A stretch of 35,622 nt of DNA, from contig NZ_ALCA01000078.1 of NCBI RefSeq assembly GCF_000278725.1, positions 1-35,622 of the forward strand. Reading direction: 5' to 3'. Source of the DNA: Actinomyces sp. ICM47 (lineage in GTDB: Bacteria; Actinomycetota; Actinomycetes; Actinomycetales; Actinomycetaceae). The notes under the pieces are model-generated. The model was not told the origin of the DNA. It did not search any database and saw nothing but the letters and a program-made list of their open reading frames with translations. Positions 25,344-32,579 of this stretch are shown one piece after another (position 1 is the first letter of the stretch; every line of letters begins with the position of its first letter). A program made the position numbers and the translations under genes.

Positions 25344-26305
25344 GGGGTGCACGCGCAATGGCCTGCGCCGGTGGGGCGCTGGCGCTGTGTGCGCTCGGTG
25401 CGCCCGCTGTCGCGGATGATCCGACGCCGATTCACCTGGCTGAGGTCTACGACATCACTCCGGGGGTGTCCGCCACCCACGAGGTGACGCTCTCGACGGA
25501 TCATCCGCTCATCGGCGAGCAGTGCCAATCGATGGGGACGGGCGCGCAAGCGTCCTCCGCCGTGCTGGTTGATGTCAACGGTATCGACGGCTGCCGCTTC
25601 ACGTGGGTGCTGCCCAGTGCGGGGTCGGAGGTCGTGACGGTCGACTCTGGCGGCGTTTTCCACTTTCATTCGGAATCCGCCCGCCTTCTCGAGGGGTTTT
25701 CCACGCCCGAGGCCGTCGCCACCATCGACTCTGTCACGCTGGTCGCGCACGCCTCCGAGATCGTCGAGGCCTCGGAAGGTGGGGCCGTCACGTCCGCGGG
25801 CGTCTCAACGAAGACGGACGCGAGCACGGTCACGTGGACGAATGTGCGCGACGATGTGACCGCGACGGGCACGGTGGACGCCGATGCGGCGGCCGCGTCC
25901 CCCACGCCTTCCGTTTCTCCCACACCGTCCCCGTCGCCATCACCGAGCCGGGAACGAGGCGGGGGTTCCGCGCGCTCGTCCCTGACCCCGATCCTTGCGA
26001 TCACCGGCGGCGTCCTCGCGCTGGTTCTCGTGGGCGCGTTCATTCGGTGGATTCGCCGGTCGCGTCAGGCGGCGGCCGACGCCCAATTCGATTGGGATGC
26101 ATCCGTGCGAGCGTCGCAGCGCGAGGCCGCCTTGGAGGCGAAGACGGGAGCAGCGCCCTACGCGTCCCCCACGCCTGGGTCCGCGCTGTCGGCGCTCACG
26201 CCTGCGCCGCCCGCACTGGGGGCCGATTCGCCTCGCGAAGACCCCACGGATATGCCGCCCACCCCGGAGTCCAGCGAGCGCTTCGCTCCCCCGACGGACG
26301 ACTGA
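25340..26305 (+). CDS. Secreted, membrane-anchored LppM-like protein
   Basis: A 321-residue protein. Residues 1-25 form a signal peptide ending APAVA-DD. Residues 28-180 are an extracellular domain with the pattern IHLAEVYDITPGVSATHEVTL, then LVAHASEIVEASEGGAV, then TKTDASTVTWTNV, resembling the LppM/DUF3153 fold of actinobacterial envelope proteins. A Thr/Pro/Ser linker (188-204), one transmembrane helix (about 216-236) and a charged cytoplasmic tail of about 80 residues rich in Pro/Ala follow. There is no lipobox cysteine, unlike true LppM. The GTG start overlaps the acyltransferase stop. A role in envelope lipid or lipoglycan handling is suggested only by resemblance and context. Confidence 0.7.
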   Translation: MRGARAMACAGGALALCALGAPAVADDPTPIHLAEVYDITPGVSATHEVTLSTDHPLIGEQCQSMGTGAQASSAVLVDVNGIDGCRFTWVLPSAGSEVVTVDSGGVFHFHSESARLLEGFSTPEAVATIDSVTLVAHASEIVEASEGGAVTSAGVSTKTDASTVTWTNVRDDVTATGTVDADAAAASPTPSVSPTPSPSPSPSRERGGGSARSSLTPILAITGGVLALVLVGAFIRWIRRSRQAAADAQFDWDASVRASQREAALEAKTGAAPYASPTPGSALSALTPAPPALGADSPREDPTDMPPTPESSERFAPPTDD

Positions 26306-26310
26306 TCATT

Positions 26311-26323
26311 CGAGCGATGCTCG
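26311..26323. terminator. Small hairpin between convergent genes
   Basis: CGAGC-GAT-GCTCG, a 5-bp stem with a 3-base loop in the 24 bases between the LppM-like gene and the glutamine synthetase family gene. Weak; may contribute to termination. Confidence 0.3.
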
Positions 26324-26329
26324 GGTGTT

Positions 26330-27823
26330 CTAGCCGATGTGGAAGTAACGCTCGACGAGTTCTTCGACGGACACCCGCGAGTCGGCCAGGTCGTCTCGCA
26401 GGTGCATGTCGCCCAGCTCGACCAGGCGCGCGGCCCACGAGTCAATGAGACCGACCGGGAACACACCGCCTTCCTCGTAGTCTTCGCGCTGCGTGAGAAG
26501 GCGGCCCGCGGCCTCGAAACACGACGAGGGCAGCTGGTCGAGGCCGGGGGTCTGTGAGGCGTCACCGTCAACTTTGCGCTTGCGCGCGTAATCGGCCATG
26601 CCGGGCCGTGTCAGCCCTATGCGCGCGGCAACCACGATACCTGCCAGGAGCAGATGGATGGCCGCCGACCCGTCCGGGCTGCGCAGCTCGATGGTCTGCG
26701 AGTCGTTAGGAAGTCCTGCGATGGGCGGCTCGTTCGGGTTCGCGTCCCGGAACATCGAGTCGTCGATATTCTGCCACCCGAGGGGCACGCGCACGAGGAC
26801 CGAGCGGTTACGGTCACCCCAGCAGATCGCGGTCGGCGCCTCCTGATGAGGCACGAGGCGCAGGAACGAGGTAGGCACGGTGTTCCCGAAAGCCGTCAGC
26901 GACGCGGCGTGCGACAGGTAGCCGCCGATGACTTTCAGGGCCGCCTCCGTGAGGCCCGATCCCGTAGAGAACTGGTTGACGCCGTCCTTGACCAGGCGGG
27001 TGTGGAAGTGCATGCCGGATCCGGCCTGACCCACCGCAATCTTGGGCGAGAAGGACACTTCGATGCCGTATGAGTGGGCGACCTCGCGCAGCACCCACTT
27101 GGCCAGCACCATCTGATCGGCCGCGGCGCACGCGTCTACGGGCAGGAACTCGATCTCCTGCTGGATCATCTGACGCCCATCCGACACGAAGTTACCGACC
27201 TCGGAGTGAGCGTATTTGACGGCGCACCCCATGCTCACCAGGTGGAGCAGGGTCTCGGTACGTACGTCCTCCCACTTCGAGAACGGCCCAGACTCGTGGT
27301 AGCCACGCTGGGGTTCGACCCGGAACAGCGGGTCCTCCGGGGAGAAGAGGTAGTACTCGAGTTCGCCGAGGGCCTCGAGGGTGCAGCCTGTCTCCGCTTC
27401 GAGGGCGCGCTGAGCCTTGCGCAGGATCTCCTGCGGGGCCGAGGCCAGGGGCGCTCCGCTCACATCGTAGAAACCGCACAGGAACTCCACCGTGGGGATC
27501 GCGGAGAAAGGGTTGAGGAACGCGGTGGCCAGGCGCGGTACCACGTACAGGTCGGAGGACGTTGCCTCGACGAAGGAGAAGAGCGAGGATCCGTCGACGC
27601 GCTCACCGAGGGTGAGGACACGGTCGAGATGCGCCTTGGATTGAATCGCAAAGTTAAGGGTCTTCAGCCGACCATCTCCGCCGACGTAGCGAAGGTTGAG
27701 CATCGAGATCCGATTGTCTTCGATGTATCCGATGATGTCGGCCTTCGTGAACTCTTGCGCGGGCTTCCCTAAGGCTTGCACGAGGGGATTCGGGCTGAGG
27801 GAGACGGTGTCAGTCGAGAGCAT
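26330..27823 (-). CDS. Glutamine synthetase family protein
   Basis: A 497-residue GS-fold protein. ELEYYLF provides the first metal-site glutamates. FSPKIAVGQAGSGMHFHTRLVKDG is the G-S-G-M-H-x-H loop binding ATP and glutamate. AICWGDRNRSVLVRVPLG holds the substrate arginines, and IELRSPDGSAAIHLLLAG matches the late E-x-R-x-x-D segment. Compared with classic GlnA (about 445-475 aa) it diverges in the N-terminal domain and lacks the adenylylation-site region, so it may be a divergent glutamine synthetase or a gamma-glutamyl ligase on another amine. The start at 27823 has GAGGAG six bases away; two earlier in-frame codons are less likely. Monocistronic, convergent with the LppM-like gene. Confidence 0.85.
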   Translation of the reverse strand: MLSTDTVSLSPNPLVQALGKPAQEFTKADIIGYIEDNRISMLNLRYVGGDGRLKTLNFAIQSKAHLDRVLTLGERVDGSSLFSFVEATSSDLYVVPRLATAFLNPFSAIPTVEFLCGFYDVSGAPLASAPQEILRKAQRALEAETGCTLEALGELEYYLFSPEDPLFRVEPQRGYHESGPFSKWEDVRTETLLHLVSMGCAVKYAHSEVGNFVSDGRQMIQQEIEFLPVDACAAADQMVLAKWVLREVAHSYGIEVSFSPKIAVGQAGSGMHFHTRLVKDGVNQFSTGSGLTEAALKVIGGYLSHAASLTAFGNTVPTSFLRLVPHQEAPTAICWGDRNRSVLVRVPLGWQNIDDSMFRDANPNEPPIAGLPNDSQTIELRSPDGSAAIHLLLAGIVVAARIGLTRPGMADYARKRKVDGDASQTPGLDQLPSSCFEAAGRLLTQREDYEEGGVFPVGLIDSWAARLVELGDMHLRDDLADSRVSVEELVERYFHIG

Positions 27824-28047
27824 CTCAAACTCCTCTTTGAGCATGACTTGTTTCACACGATCACCCCACACGTTACCACCACACGACTACCCCAACACCC
27901 GCACGCCACCATCCGATGTCCACTTTTTCGCGACCATTCCCCGTCAAACAAATACAGTGTCTTAGTGACGCTTGTTACACTTTTACTAGCCGCACATTAG
28001 GAGATTTAACGGCGATCGCAGCTTTATCCGTCCCCCACGATCCCACA

Positions 28048-28821
28048 ATGCGCCCCGCGTGTTCCTGGCGCAGTGTCTTCATCGACTCAGCGCACACGTT
28101 CTGGCCAGTGCCCCACGTGGAGCTTCTCCTCATCATCATGGCCAGGTATCATCTCAACGTCCTGCACTGGCGACTCGCCAACGACACGGCATGGCGCATC
28201 CCGATCCCCAGCTTCCACCTTCTCACCGGCGCAGGAGCACAAGCGCCCCGCCCGGCAACCGATGGGCACGCGACCTCCCTCCGATTAGGAGGCGGCCTCG
28301 CACACCCACCCCACTGCGCACACGGCTTTTACTCCGAGGCCGACATCCGCCACCTCGTCACCTACGCGGCGGCTCGCGACATTCGCATCATCCCCGAAAT
28401 CTCCTTCCCCCCACGTACAGATGCCCCGATCCGCGCCTACCCCACGTACAGATGCCCCGATCCGCGCCTATCCCACGATGAGCAACCCGAGCCTCGTCCG
28501 CTCCCCCACACACACGGGCGAGACGGCCCCACGGCCACATACGACTCCACACCGTTCGAGCAGGCGCACCAGCTCCACTCACGACTGCCGGAGGCCATGT
28601 CAACCGAACGATTACGAGGAGTCGAAGCCCTCATCCACCCCACCAGGATCACGAGTTCAGACCCGGCCTTCCTCCACCTACTCCCCCACCTCCTCGTCAC
28701 CGCCGAGGCCGCATGGCATGGATCAGTCACACTACCGTGGAAGCAGCTCTCCCCTCTGATCGACAACGAGCTCACTTACCTGCGCCACACCGTTGCCTAC
28801 TGGAAGACACCGCGGACATAA
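28048..28821 (+). pseudogene. GH20 beta-N-acetylhexosaminidase remnant with internal deletion
   Basis: The first 110 codons match the start of a GH20 catalytic barrel: CSWRSVFIDSAHTFWPV, MARYHLNVLHWRLANDTAWRIPI, FYSEADIRHLVTYAAARDIRIIPEI. After a 31-bp tandem duplication and a low-complexity stretch, the last 70 codons match the family's end: GVEALIHPTRI, LLPHLLVTAEAAWHG. The middle of the barrel, including the catalytic Asp-Glu pair, is missing, roughly 150-200 residues. The reading frame is still open, so a non-catalytic protein might be made, but loss of function is more likely. The functional gene would have cleaved terminal GlcNAc/GalNAc. The frame is open upstream to 27916; no clear ribosome site is seen at either start. 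Confidence 0.75.
28409..28470 (+). repeat. 31-bp perfect tandem duplication in the GH20 remnant
   Basis: Two identical 31-base units (28409-28439, 28440-28470), each starting CCCCACGTACAG. Because 31 is not a multiple of three, the second copy is read in another frame (APIRAYP versus YRCPDPRL), marking an event after or during decay of the gene. Confidence 0.9.
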
Positions 28822-28824
28822 GTG

Positions 28825-28856
28825 AGGGCCGCGCGCCAATTCAGACACGCGGCCCT
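28825..28856. terminator. Hairpin between GH20 remnant and MerR gene
   Basis: AGGGCCGCG (28825-28833) pairs with CGCGGCCCT (28848-28856), a 9-bp perfect stem with a 14-base loop, just after the remnant's stop and before the convergent regulator's end. Confidence 0.6.
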
Positions 28857-28913
28857 GTGCCCCCTAGCGGGGCGAGGTCCGGAGCAGGCATGGAACCCCA
28901 CCCCGCCAGGCTC

Positions 28914-29378
28914 CTATGAGCGCGGCGACCACGATTTCAAGCGCTCAGCAAGTTCACGCGCGCAAGTATCCAAGCGCTCAGCTTCTAGCGCGTCCTCACG
29001 TTTGACTGCACGCCAATACTCGACCTTTGTGTGCAAGAACTCACGGCGCAATTCGATGATCTGCGCCTCCTCCTGAAGGCGCGCATCCTGCTGCTCAAGG
29101 AGGGAAATAAACTCGGAAATATCACGGTCTACACCCAAACCCGAGCGCACATAGTCCCGCATATCAGCAATCGACATACCCGACGCCGACAGACACGCGA
29201 CCCAGGTGAGCAGCTCCAGGTCACCCTCCGTATAGATACGATGCCCACTCGAGGGATCGCGCGCAATGGCAGGAATAACGCTGACATCCTCGTAATAGCG
29301 CAGGGTGGATGGGGGCAAGCCAACGAGCGCCGCTACCTCCTTAATAGAGTACGTGCGCCCGGAGCCTGTTCCTGCCAT
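28914..29378 (-). CDS. MerR-family transcriptional regulator
   Basis: A 154-residue regulator. Residues 9-75 are the MerR winged helix: YSIKEVAALVGLPPSTLRYYEDVSVIP, then HRIYTEGDLELLTWVACLSASGMSIADMRDYV. A long dimerisation helix follows at about 88-125 (ISEFISLLEQQDARLQEEAQIIELRREFL). There are no metal-binding cysteines, so a metal sensor is unlikely; it resembles the small-molecule or stress-responsive group. The start is leaderless-type, with TAGGGT six bases before the ATG. Its own promoter carries a dyad inside a 19-base spacer, which suggests autoregulation. No obvious partner gene is divergent; the neighbour upstream is a GNAT gene on the same strand. Confidence 0.92.
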   Translation of the reverse strand: MAGTGSGRTYSIKEVAALVGLPPSTLRYYEDVSVIPAIARDPSSGHRIYTEGDLELLTWVACLSASGMSIADMRDYVRSGLGVDRDISEFISLLEQQDARLQEEAQIIELRREFLHTKVEYWRAVKREDALEAERLDTCARELAERLKSWSPRS

Positions 29379-29384
29379 GACCTC

Positions 29385-29415
29385 ACCCTAAAAGACCTCA
29401 AGCCCTTGAAGTCAA
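29385..29415 (-). promoter_or_regulatory. MerR-type promoter with dyad in a 19-base spacer
   Basis: Minus-strand -35 TTGACT (29410-29415) and -10 TAGGGT (29385-29390) are 19 bases apart. CCTCAAG (29396-29402) and CTTGAAG (29405-29411) form a near-perfect inverted repeat between them. Long spacers containing a dyad are characteristic of promoters that MerR proteins bend and activate. Confidence 0.65.
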
Positions 29416-29523
29416 GCGGAATTGGGGGACGTGCATCACGCGGCGCGACCTGCACAAAGATCGCGTCCGCGTGACCGTGCGGCCACTCACGACCGCGACG
29501 GGAGTTCGACCGCTAGACCACCA

Positions 29524-30153
29524 TCATCGGAGAAGCTCCGCTCGATGCTGGAAGGCCCAAATCGAGAAGGGTTCATCTCGCATTTTCTTCTCCGCACGCC
29601 CCAGCAGCTCGCAGCCACCATTCGTATAAAAGCGAGCATTGGATTCCGTACACGTCACCAGTCCGTACGCGCGCCCACCCCGCTTCGCCACAAAGTCGGG
29701 AAGGACTTTGGCAACGAGCCATCGGCCTACTCCCCGACCCTGCATCCGCTTATCGACCGACAAAATCTCGAGATACCAGTCAAAATCGCCATTATCGATA
29801 GCGACCTGATCTCCGTCGTAGGCCGCCTGGGCAAAGTCAGCCACCAAGAGCGGAGATGCGTAGCGGAAGAGGCGATACCCGCCGCTGACCACGTTACGCC
29901 ACAAGCCGATTGGCCGATCATGCATGAGTGCAACGGCGATAACCTGTCCCTCATGTTCAACGACGAGAGCGTTTCTGGAGGCCAGGTAGGCTTTCGCCAT
30001 CATCTCGTTGAGGACAGCCAGACATTGTGGGTAACGCTCCGTCTGGTAGACATATGGCTTGAGCGTGAGATGAAATGGATAGTCAAGAAATCCTTCCGTG
30101 ATAATGCGTGTCATTTCAGGAATATCTGCACTCGTTGCGGGCCGACACTTCAC
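29524..30153 (-). CDS. GNAT-family N-acetyltransferase
   Basis: A 209-residue acetyltransferase. LEILSVDKRMQGRGVGRWLVAKVLPDF is motif A with the acetyl-CoA-binding Q-G-R-G-V-G loop, preceded by a strand at ALVVEHEGQVIAVALM. TCTESNARFYTNGGCELLGR gives motif B with the tyrosine. The substrate is unknown; the layout resembles small-molecule acetyltransferases often found near regulators. The start is GTG with AGGAGG six bases away. The 145 bases between it and the MerR gene hold that gene's promoter and otherwise nothing recognisable. Confidence 0.85.
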   Translation of the reverse strand: MKCRPATSADIPEMTRIITEGFLDYPFHLTLKPYVYQTERYPQCLAVLNEMMAKAYLASRNALVVEHEGQVIAVALMHDRPIGLWRNVVSGGYRLFRYASPLLVADFAQAAYDGDQVAIDNGDFDWYLEILSVDKRMQGRGVGRWLVAKVLPDFVAKRGGRAYGLVTCTESNARFYTNGGCELLGRAEKKMRDEPFSIWAFQHRAELLR

Positions 30154-30202
30154 AGCGCCCCTCCTCTGTTAGACCAGATAGCACCTCGTAATAAGGTCGA
30201 AA

Positions 30203-30216
30203 ACCTGACGTCAGGT
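30203..30216. promoter_or_regulatory. 14-bp perfect palindrome upstream of the GNAT gene
   Basis: ACCTGACGTCAGGT, self-complementary over all 14 positions, about 50 bases upstream of the GNAT start and 180 upstream of the repeat-protein start. A plausible operator; the regulator is unknown. Confidence 0.45.
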
Positions 30217-30340
30217 AGACGGTTGTCATACTACGCGATGATTTCTCAGGAGACCTTGTCAGTTAGAGGATTTTTTCTTTGACATGCGAGGCATACCAAC
30301 TTGACGTTCGGTCAGACATTCTCGGGCATCGTCCCCTCCA

Positions 30341-30369
30341 TTGCTTTGCGCGCGCGAACAGACGATAAT
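30341..30369 (+). promoter_or_regulatory. Promoter of the repeat-rich membrane protein
   Basis: TTGCTT (30341-30346), 17 bases, then GATAAT (30364-30369). Transcription would start near 30376, with AGGAGG 6-7 bases before the ATG at 30397. This is a conventional leadered promoter, unlike the leaderless ones elsewhere in the window. Confidence 0.6.
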
Positions 30370-30396
30370 CGAGTGACCTAGATCCAGGAGGATTGC

Positions 30397-32535
30397 ATGC
30401 GACTTTTCCGCACCCTGTGCGCAACGCTCGGGACCCTATTCATCGTGTCGACCCCGTCGTTAGGGGCCTACGCAGCCGCGATCCCGCCTTTGTCGGAGAC
30501 GTCCGTCCTGGCTACGGACGTCCACCTCACTGACGCGGCATCGGCCCTTTCTGTGGAGAACAAGGGCAGCGCCACCGTGGCCGCACCGTTGCGTGCCGCC
30601 GCTGAGGAGGCATCGTCGACTCCATCTTTGTGGCTATTGACCGCCCTGATCATCAGCATCATCATCCTTGTTCTGGTGGTCGTCTTCATCGTCTACGCCT
30701 TGCGTTCACAGAAGGCCAAGAAGAAGTCACAGGCTCAGCGTGTGCCCCCCTCAGGCCAGGGAAGCGTTCCTTTCCCGGCACGGCCCGGCATGCCCGAGGC
30801 CTCGGCATACACTGGTGGTCCCGCTCAGTTCGGTCAGGGAGCAACGTACAACCCCTACCCTGCGCAGAATGCGACACCCGGTGACCCGACGCCGCGCGAA
30901 ACGGGCTTCGTCTGGCAACGACAGACGGGGCCCGCCCCGACTGTTCCTCCGCAGCCCATCTACGCTCCCACAGCTGGCGGCATCCCCGGCCAGCCTCTCG
31001 GTGCTCCCATGGGCATGCCCCCCTCCGATCAGCGCGGCCCCAATTCTGCGACACCCCAGCACGAGCCGCAGCAGCCCACGATGGGTGGTGCCGCGGTGGT
31101 CCGCGGTACCGCTTCCATGTCGGGTGAGAAGACAGAACTGCTCACGACATTTGGCGGTTCAGATCCCGATGCGAAGACGCAGTTGTTCGGCACCTACGAC
31201 GACCAAGCCGACCCCGACGCCAAGACGCAGTTGTTCGGCACCTACGACGACCAAGCCGACCCCGACGCCAAGACACAGCTATTCGGCACCTACGACGACC
31301 AAGCCGCACCTGTCGCGGCTCCCGCTGCTGAGCCGGTCGAGGCACCCAAGACGGAACCGGTCGCGGCGTCCCATGGAGCAGCACCCGCAGCCCCCATTCC
31401 TGCGCCTGCACCTGAGACCACCCCTGCGACGCCCGAAGACCCCGGCGTGCTCACCGTCAAGCTCCCGCGCTACAAGCCCGAGGCGCAGTCCCAGCCCGCA
31501 CCCGCACAAGAACCCCAACCCGAGCAACCCGCACCCGCTGAGCCAGCTGCGACACCCGAAGACCCCGGCATGCTCACCGTCAAGCTCCCACGCTTCAAGC
31601 CCGAAGCACAGGCACAACCCGCACCCGAAGCCGAGTCCGCCGCAGCACCCGAAGACCCCGGCATGCTCACCGTCAAGCTCCCACGCTTCAAGCCCGAGGC
31701 ACAGTCCCAGCCCGCACCCGCACAAGAACCCCAACCCGAGCAGCCTGCCCCCGCTCAGTCCGCCGCGCAGCCGGAGCAGGTCGACGCACCCGCTCCCGAG
31801 CAAGCGCCGGCCGAGGCACCTCAGTACGTTGACGTCCCGACCGTCAAGCTGCTGCGGGTCCCCACCCAGCAAGCATCTGCCGCGTCGCCCGAGCAGGCCG
31901 CACCTCCTGAGCCGGAACACGTCGCGTCGCCCGAAGCGTCCTCCGCCCCCGCATCGACTGGCGCACCTCAGCCGGTTGCCGCGCCGCAGCCACGCGTCGC
32001 GCCCGAGGCGATGCCCGCCCCGGCCTCGTCCCTTGGGGATGACTCGGATGAAGGCGTGCCCACCGTGCAGATGCCTCAGTTCGACAGGATGGATTCCTTC
32101 GACTGGGACTCCCCCGCCGCGAGCCAGCAGGCCCCGCAAGCCCAGCAGGCACCGCAGACTCCTGCGGTGCCGGCCGCGCCGCAGATGCAGGTACCTCAGC
32201 AGCCCATGCCGACGGCACCCGCTCAGCCCTTCCCGCCGGTAGATCAGGGCGCTGCCGCGCAGCAGGTTCCCACGGTACCCCAGGCTCCCGAGCAATCCGG
32301 CGGCTTCCAGGAGAGCTGGACCTCGCAGTTCTCGTGGAGCGAAGAGATCCGTCCGGAGCCGCAAGCGCAGAAGAAGCGCCGCTGGCCCTGGTCGAAGCGC
32401 CGCAAGCAGAAGGGTGAAGAAGAGGCCGCACAGGCGCTGCCCGAGGGCAATGCGCCCGGCGCTACCGCGCACATGCCGGTGATCGCCGTCGACGCGCAGG
32501 ACGACGACTGGCAGAACTGGAACTCACGGAACTGA
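30397..32535 (+). CDS. Single-pass membrane protein with repeated Thr-centred motifs
   Basis: A 712-residue protein of unrecognised family. Residues 1-28 form a signal peptide (ends GAYAAA), 29-77 a short extracellular part, 78-102 one transmembrane helix, followed by KKK. About 600 disordered Pro/Ala/Gln/Glu-rich residues follow in the cytoplasm. Within them: EKTELLTTFG, three copies of DAKTQLFGTYDDQ (16-residue period, 256-303), three copies of PEDPG-[VM]-LTVKLPR-[YF]-KPEAQ (346-455), then DVPTVKLLR and GVPTVQMPQFD. All centre on T-x-x-[L/F/M] with acidic residues nearby, matching what actinobacterial Ser/Thr kinases phosphorylate and FHA domains bind. A basic KKRRWPWSKRRKQK and an acidic, Trp-containing tail end it. 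A signalling scaffold is inferred, not shown. Confidence 0.8.
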   Translation: MRLFRTLCATLGTLFIVSTPSLGAYAAAIPPLSETSVLATDVHLTDAASALSVENKGSATVAAPLRAAAEEASSTPSLWLLTALIISIIILVLVVVFIVYALRSQKAKKKSQAQRVPPSGQGSVPFPARPGMPEASAYTGGPAQFGQGATYNPYPAQNATPGDPTPRETGFVWQRQTGPAPTVPPQPIYAPTAGGIPGQPLGAPMGMPPSDQRGPNSATPQHEPQQPTMGGAAVVRGTASMSGEKTELLTTFGGSDPDAKTQLFGTYDDQADPDAKTQLFGTYDDQADPDAKTQLFGTYDDQAAPVAAPAAEPVEAPKTEPVAASHGAAPAAPIPAPAPETTPATPEDPGVLTVKLPRYKPEAQSQPAPAQEPQPEQPAPAEPAATPEDPGMLTVKLPRFKPEAQAQPAPEAESAAAPEDPGMLTVKLPRFKPEAQSQPAPAQEPQPEQPAPAQSAAQPEQVDAPAPEQAPAEAPQYVDVPTVKLLRVPTQQASAASPEQAAPPEPEHVASPEASSAPASTGAPQPVAAPQPRVAPEAMPAPASSLGDDSDEGVPTVQMPQFDRMDSFDWDSPAASQQAPQAQQAPQTPAVPAAPQMQVPQQPMPTAPAQPFPPVDQGAAAQQVPTVPQAPEQSGGFQESWTSQFSWSEEIRPEPQAQKKRRWPWSKRRKQKGEEEAAQALPEGNAPGATAHMPVIAVDAQDDDWQNWNSRN
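31162..31305 (+). repeat. Three 48-bp tandem repeats
   Basis: Residues 256-303: three 16-residue units D-P-D-A-K-T-Q-L-F-G-T-Y-D-D-Q-A, nearly identical in DNA, so recently expanded or kept uniform by conversion. Confidence 0.9.
31432..31761 (+). repeat. Three long repeats with LTVKLPR core
   Basis: Residues about 346-455: three units starting PEDPG and containing LTVKLPR. Units one and three share the long Pro/Gln spacer (QSQPAPAQEPQPEQPAPA); the middle unit has a shorter one. Confidence 0.85.
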
Positions 32536-32545
32536 CGTGTGAGAC

Positions 32546-32579
32546 CCGAGGGGCGTTCGTTAGTGCGAGCGCCCCTCGG
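32546..32579. terminator. Terminator of the repeat protein gene
   Basis: CCGAGGGGCG (32546-32555) pairs with CGCCCCTCGG (32570-32579) and is followed by TTGTTGT, a classical intrinsic terminator for the plus strand. It overlaps the last codons of the convergent EcsC gene. Confidence 0.8.

Noticed and set aside
28409..28470. Duplicated 31-bp unit as a mobile-element target duplication
   Set aside because: The copies are directly adjacent with nothing between them; a tandem slippage event explains them.
29400..29523. Possible tRNA (minus-strand GGTGGTCTAGCGGTCG and plus-strand GGGAGTTCGACCGC words)
   Set aside because: Neither strand folds into acceptor, D, anticodon and T stems with matching ends; the T-loop-like word has no paired stem.
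31279..32472. Minus-strand 397-codon frame opposite the repeat protein
   Set aside because: Mirror of the Pro/Ala/Gln-rich repeats; Leu/Arg/Gly-rich shadow without domain features.
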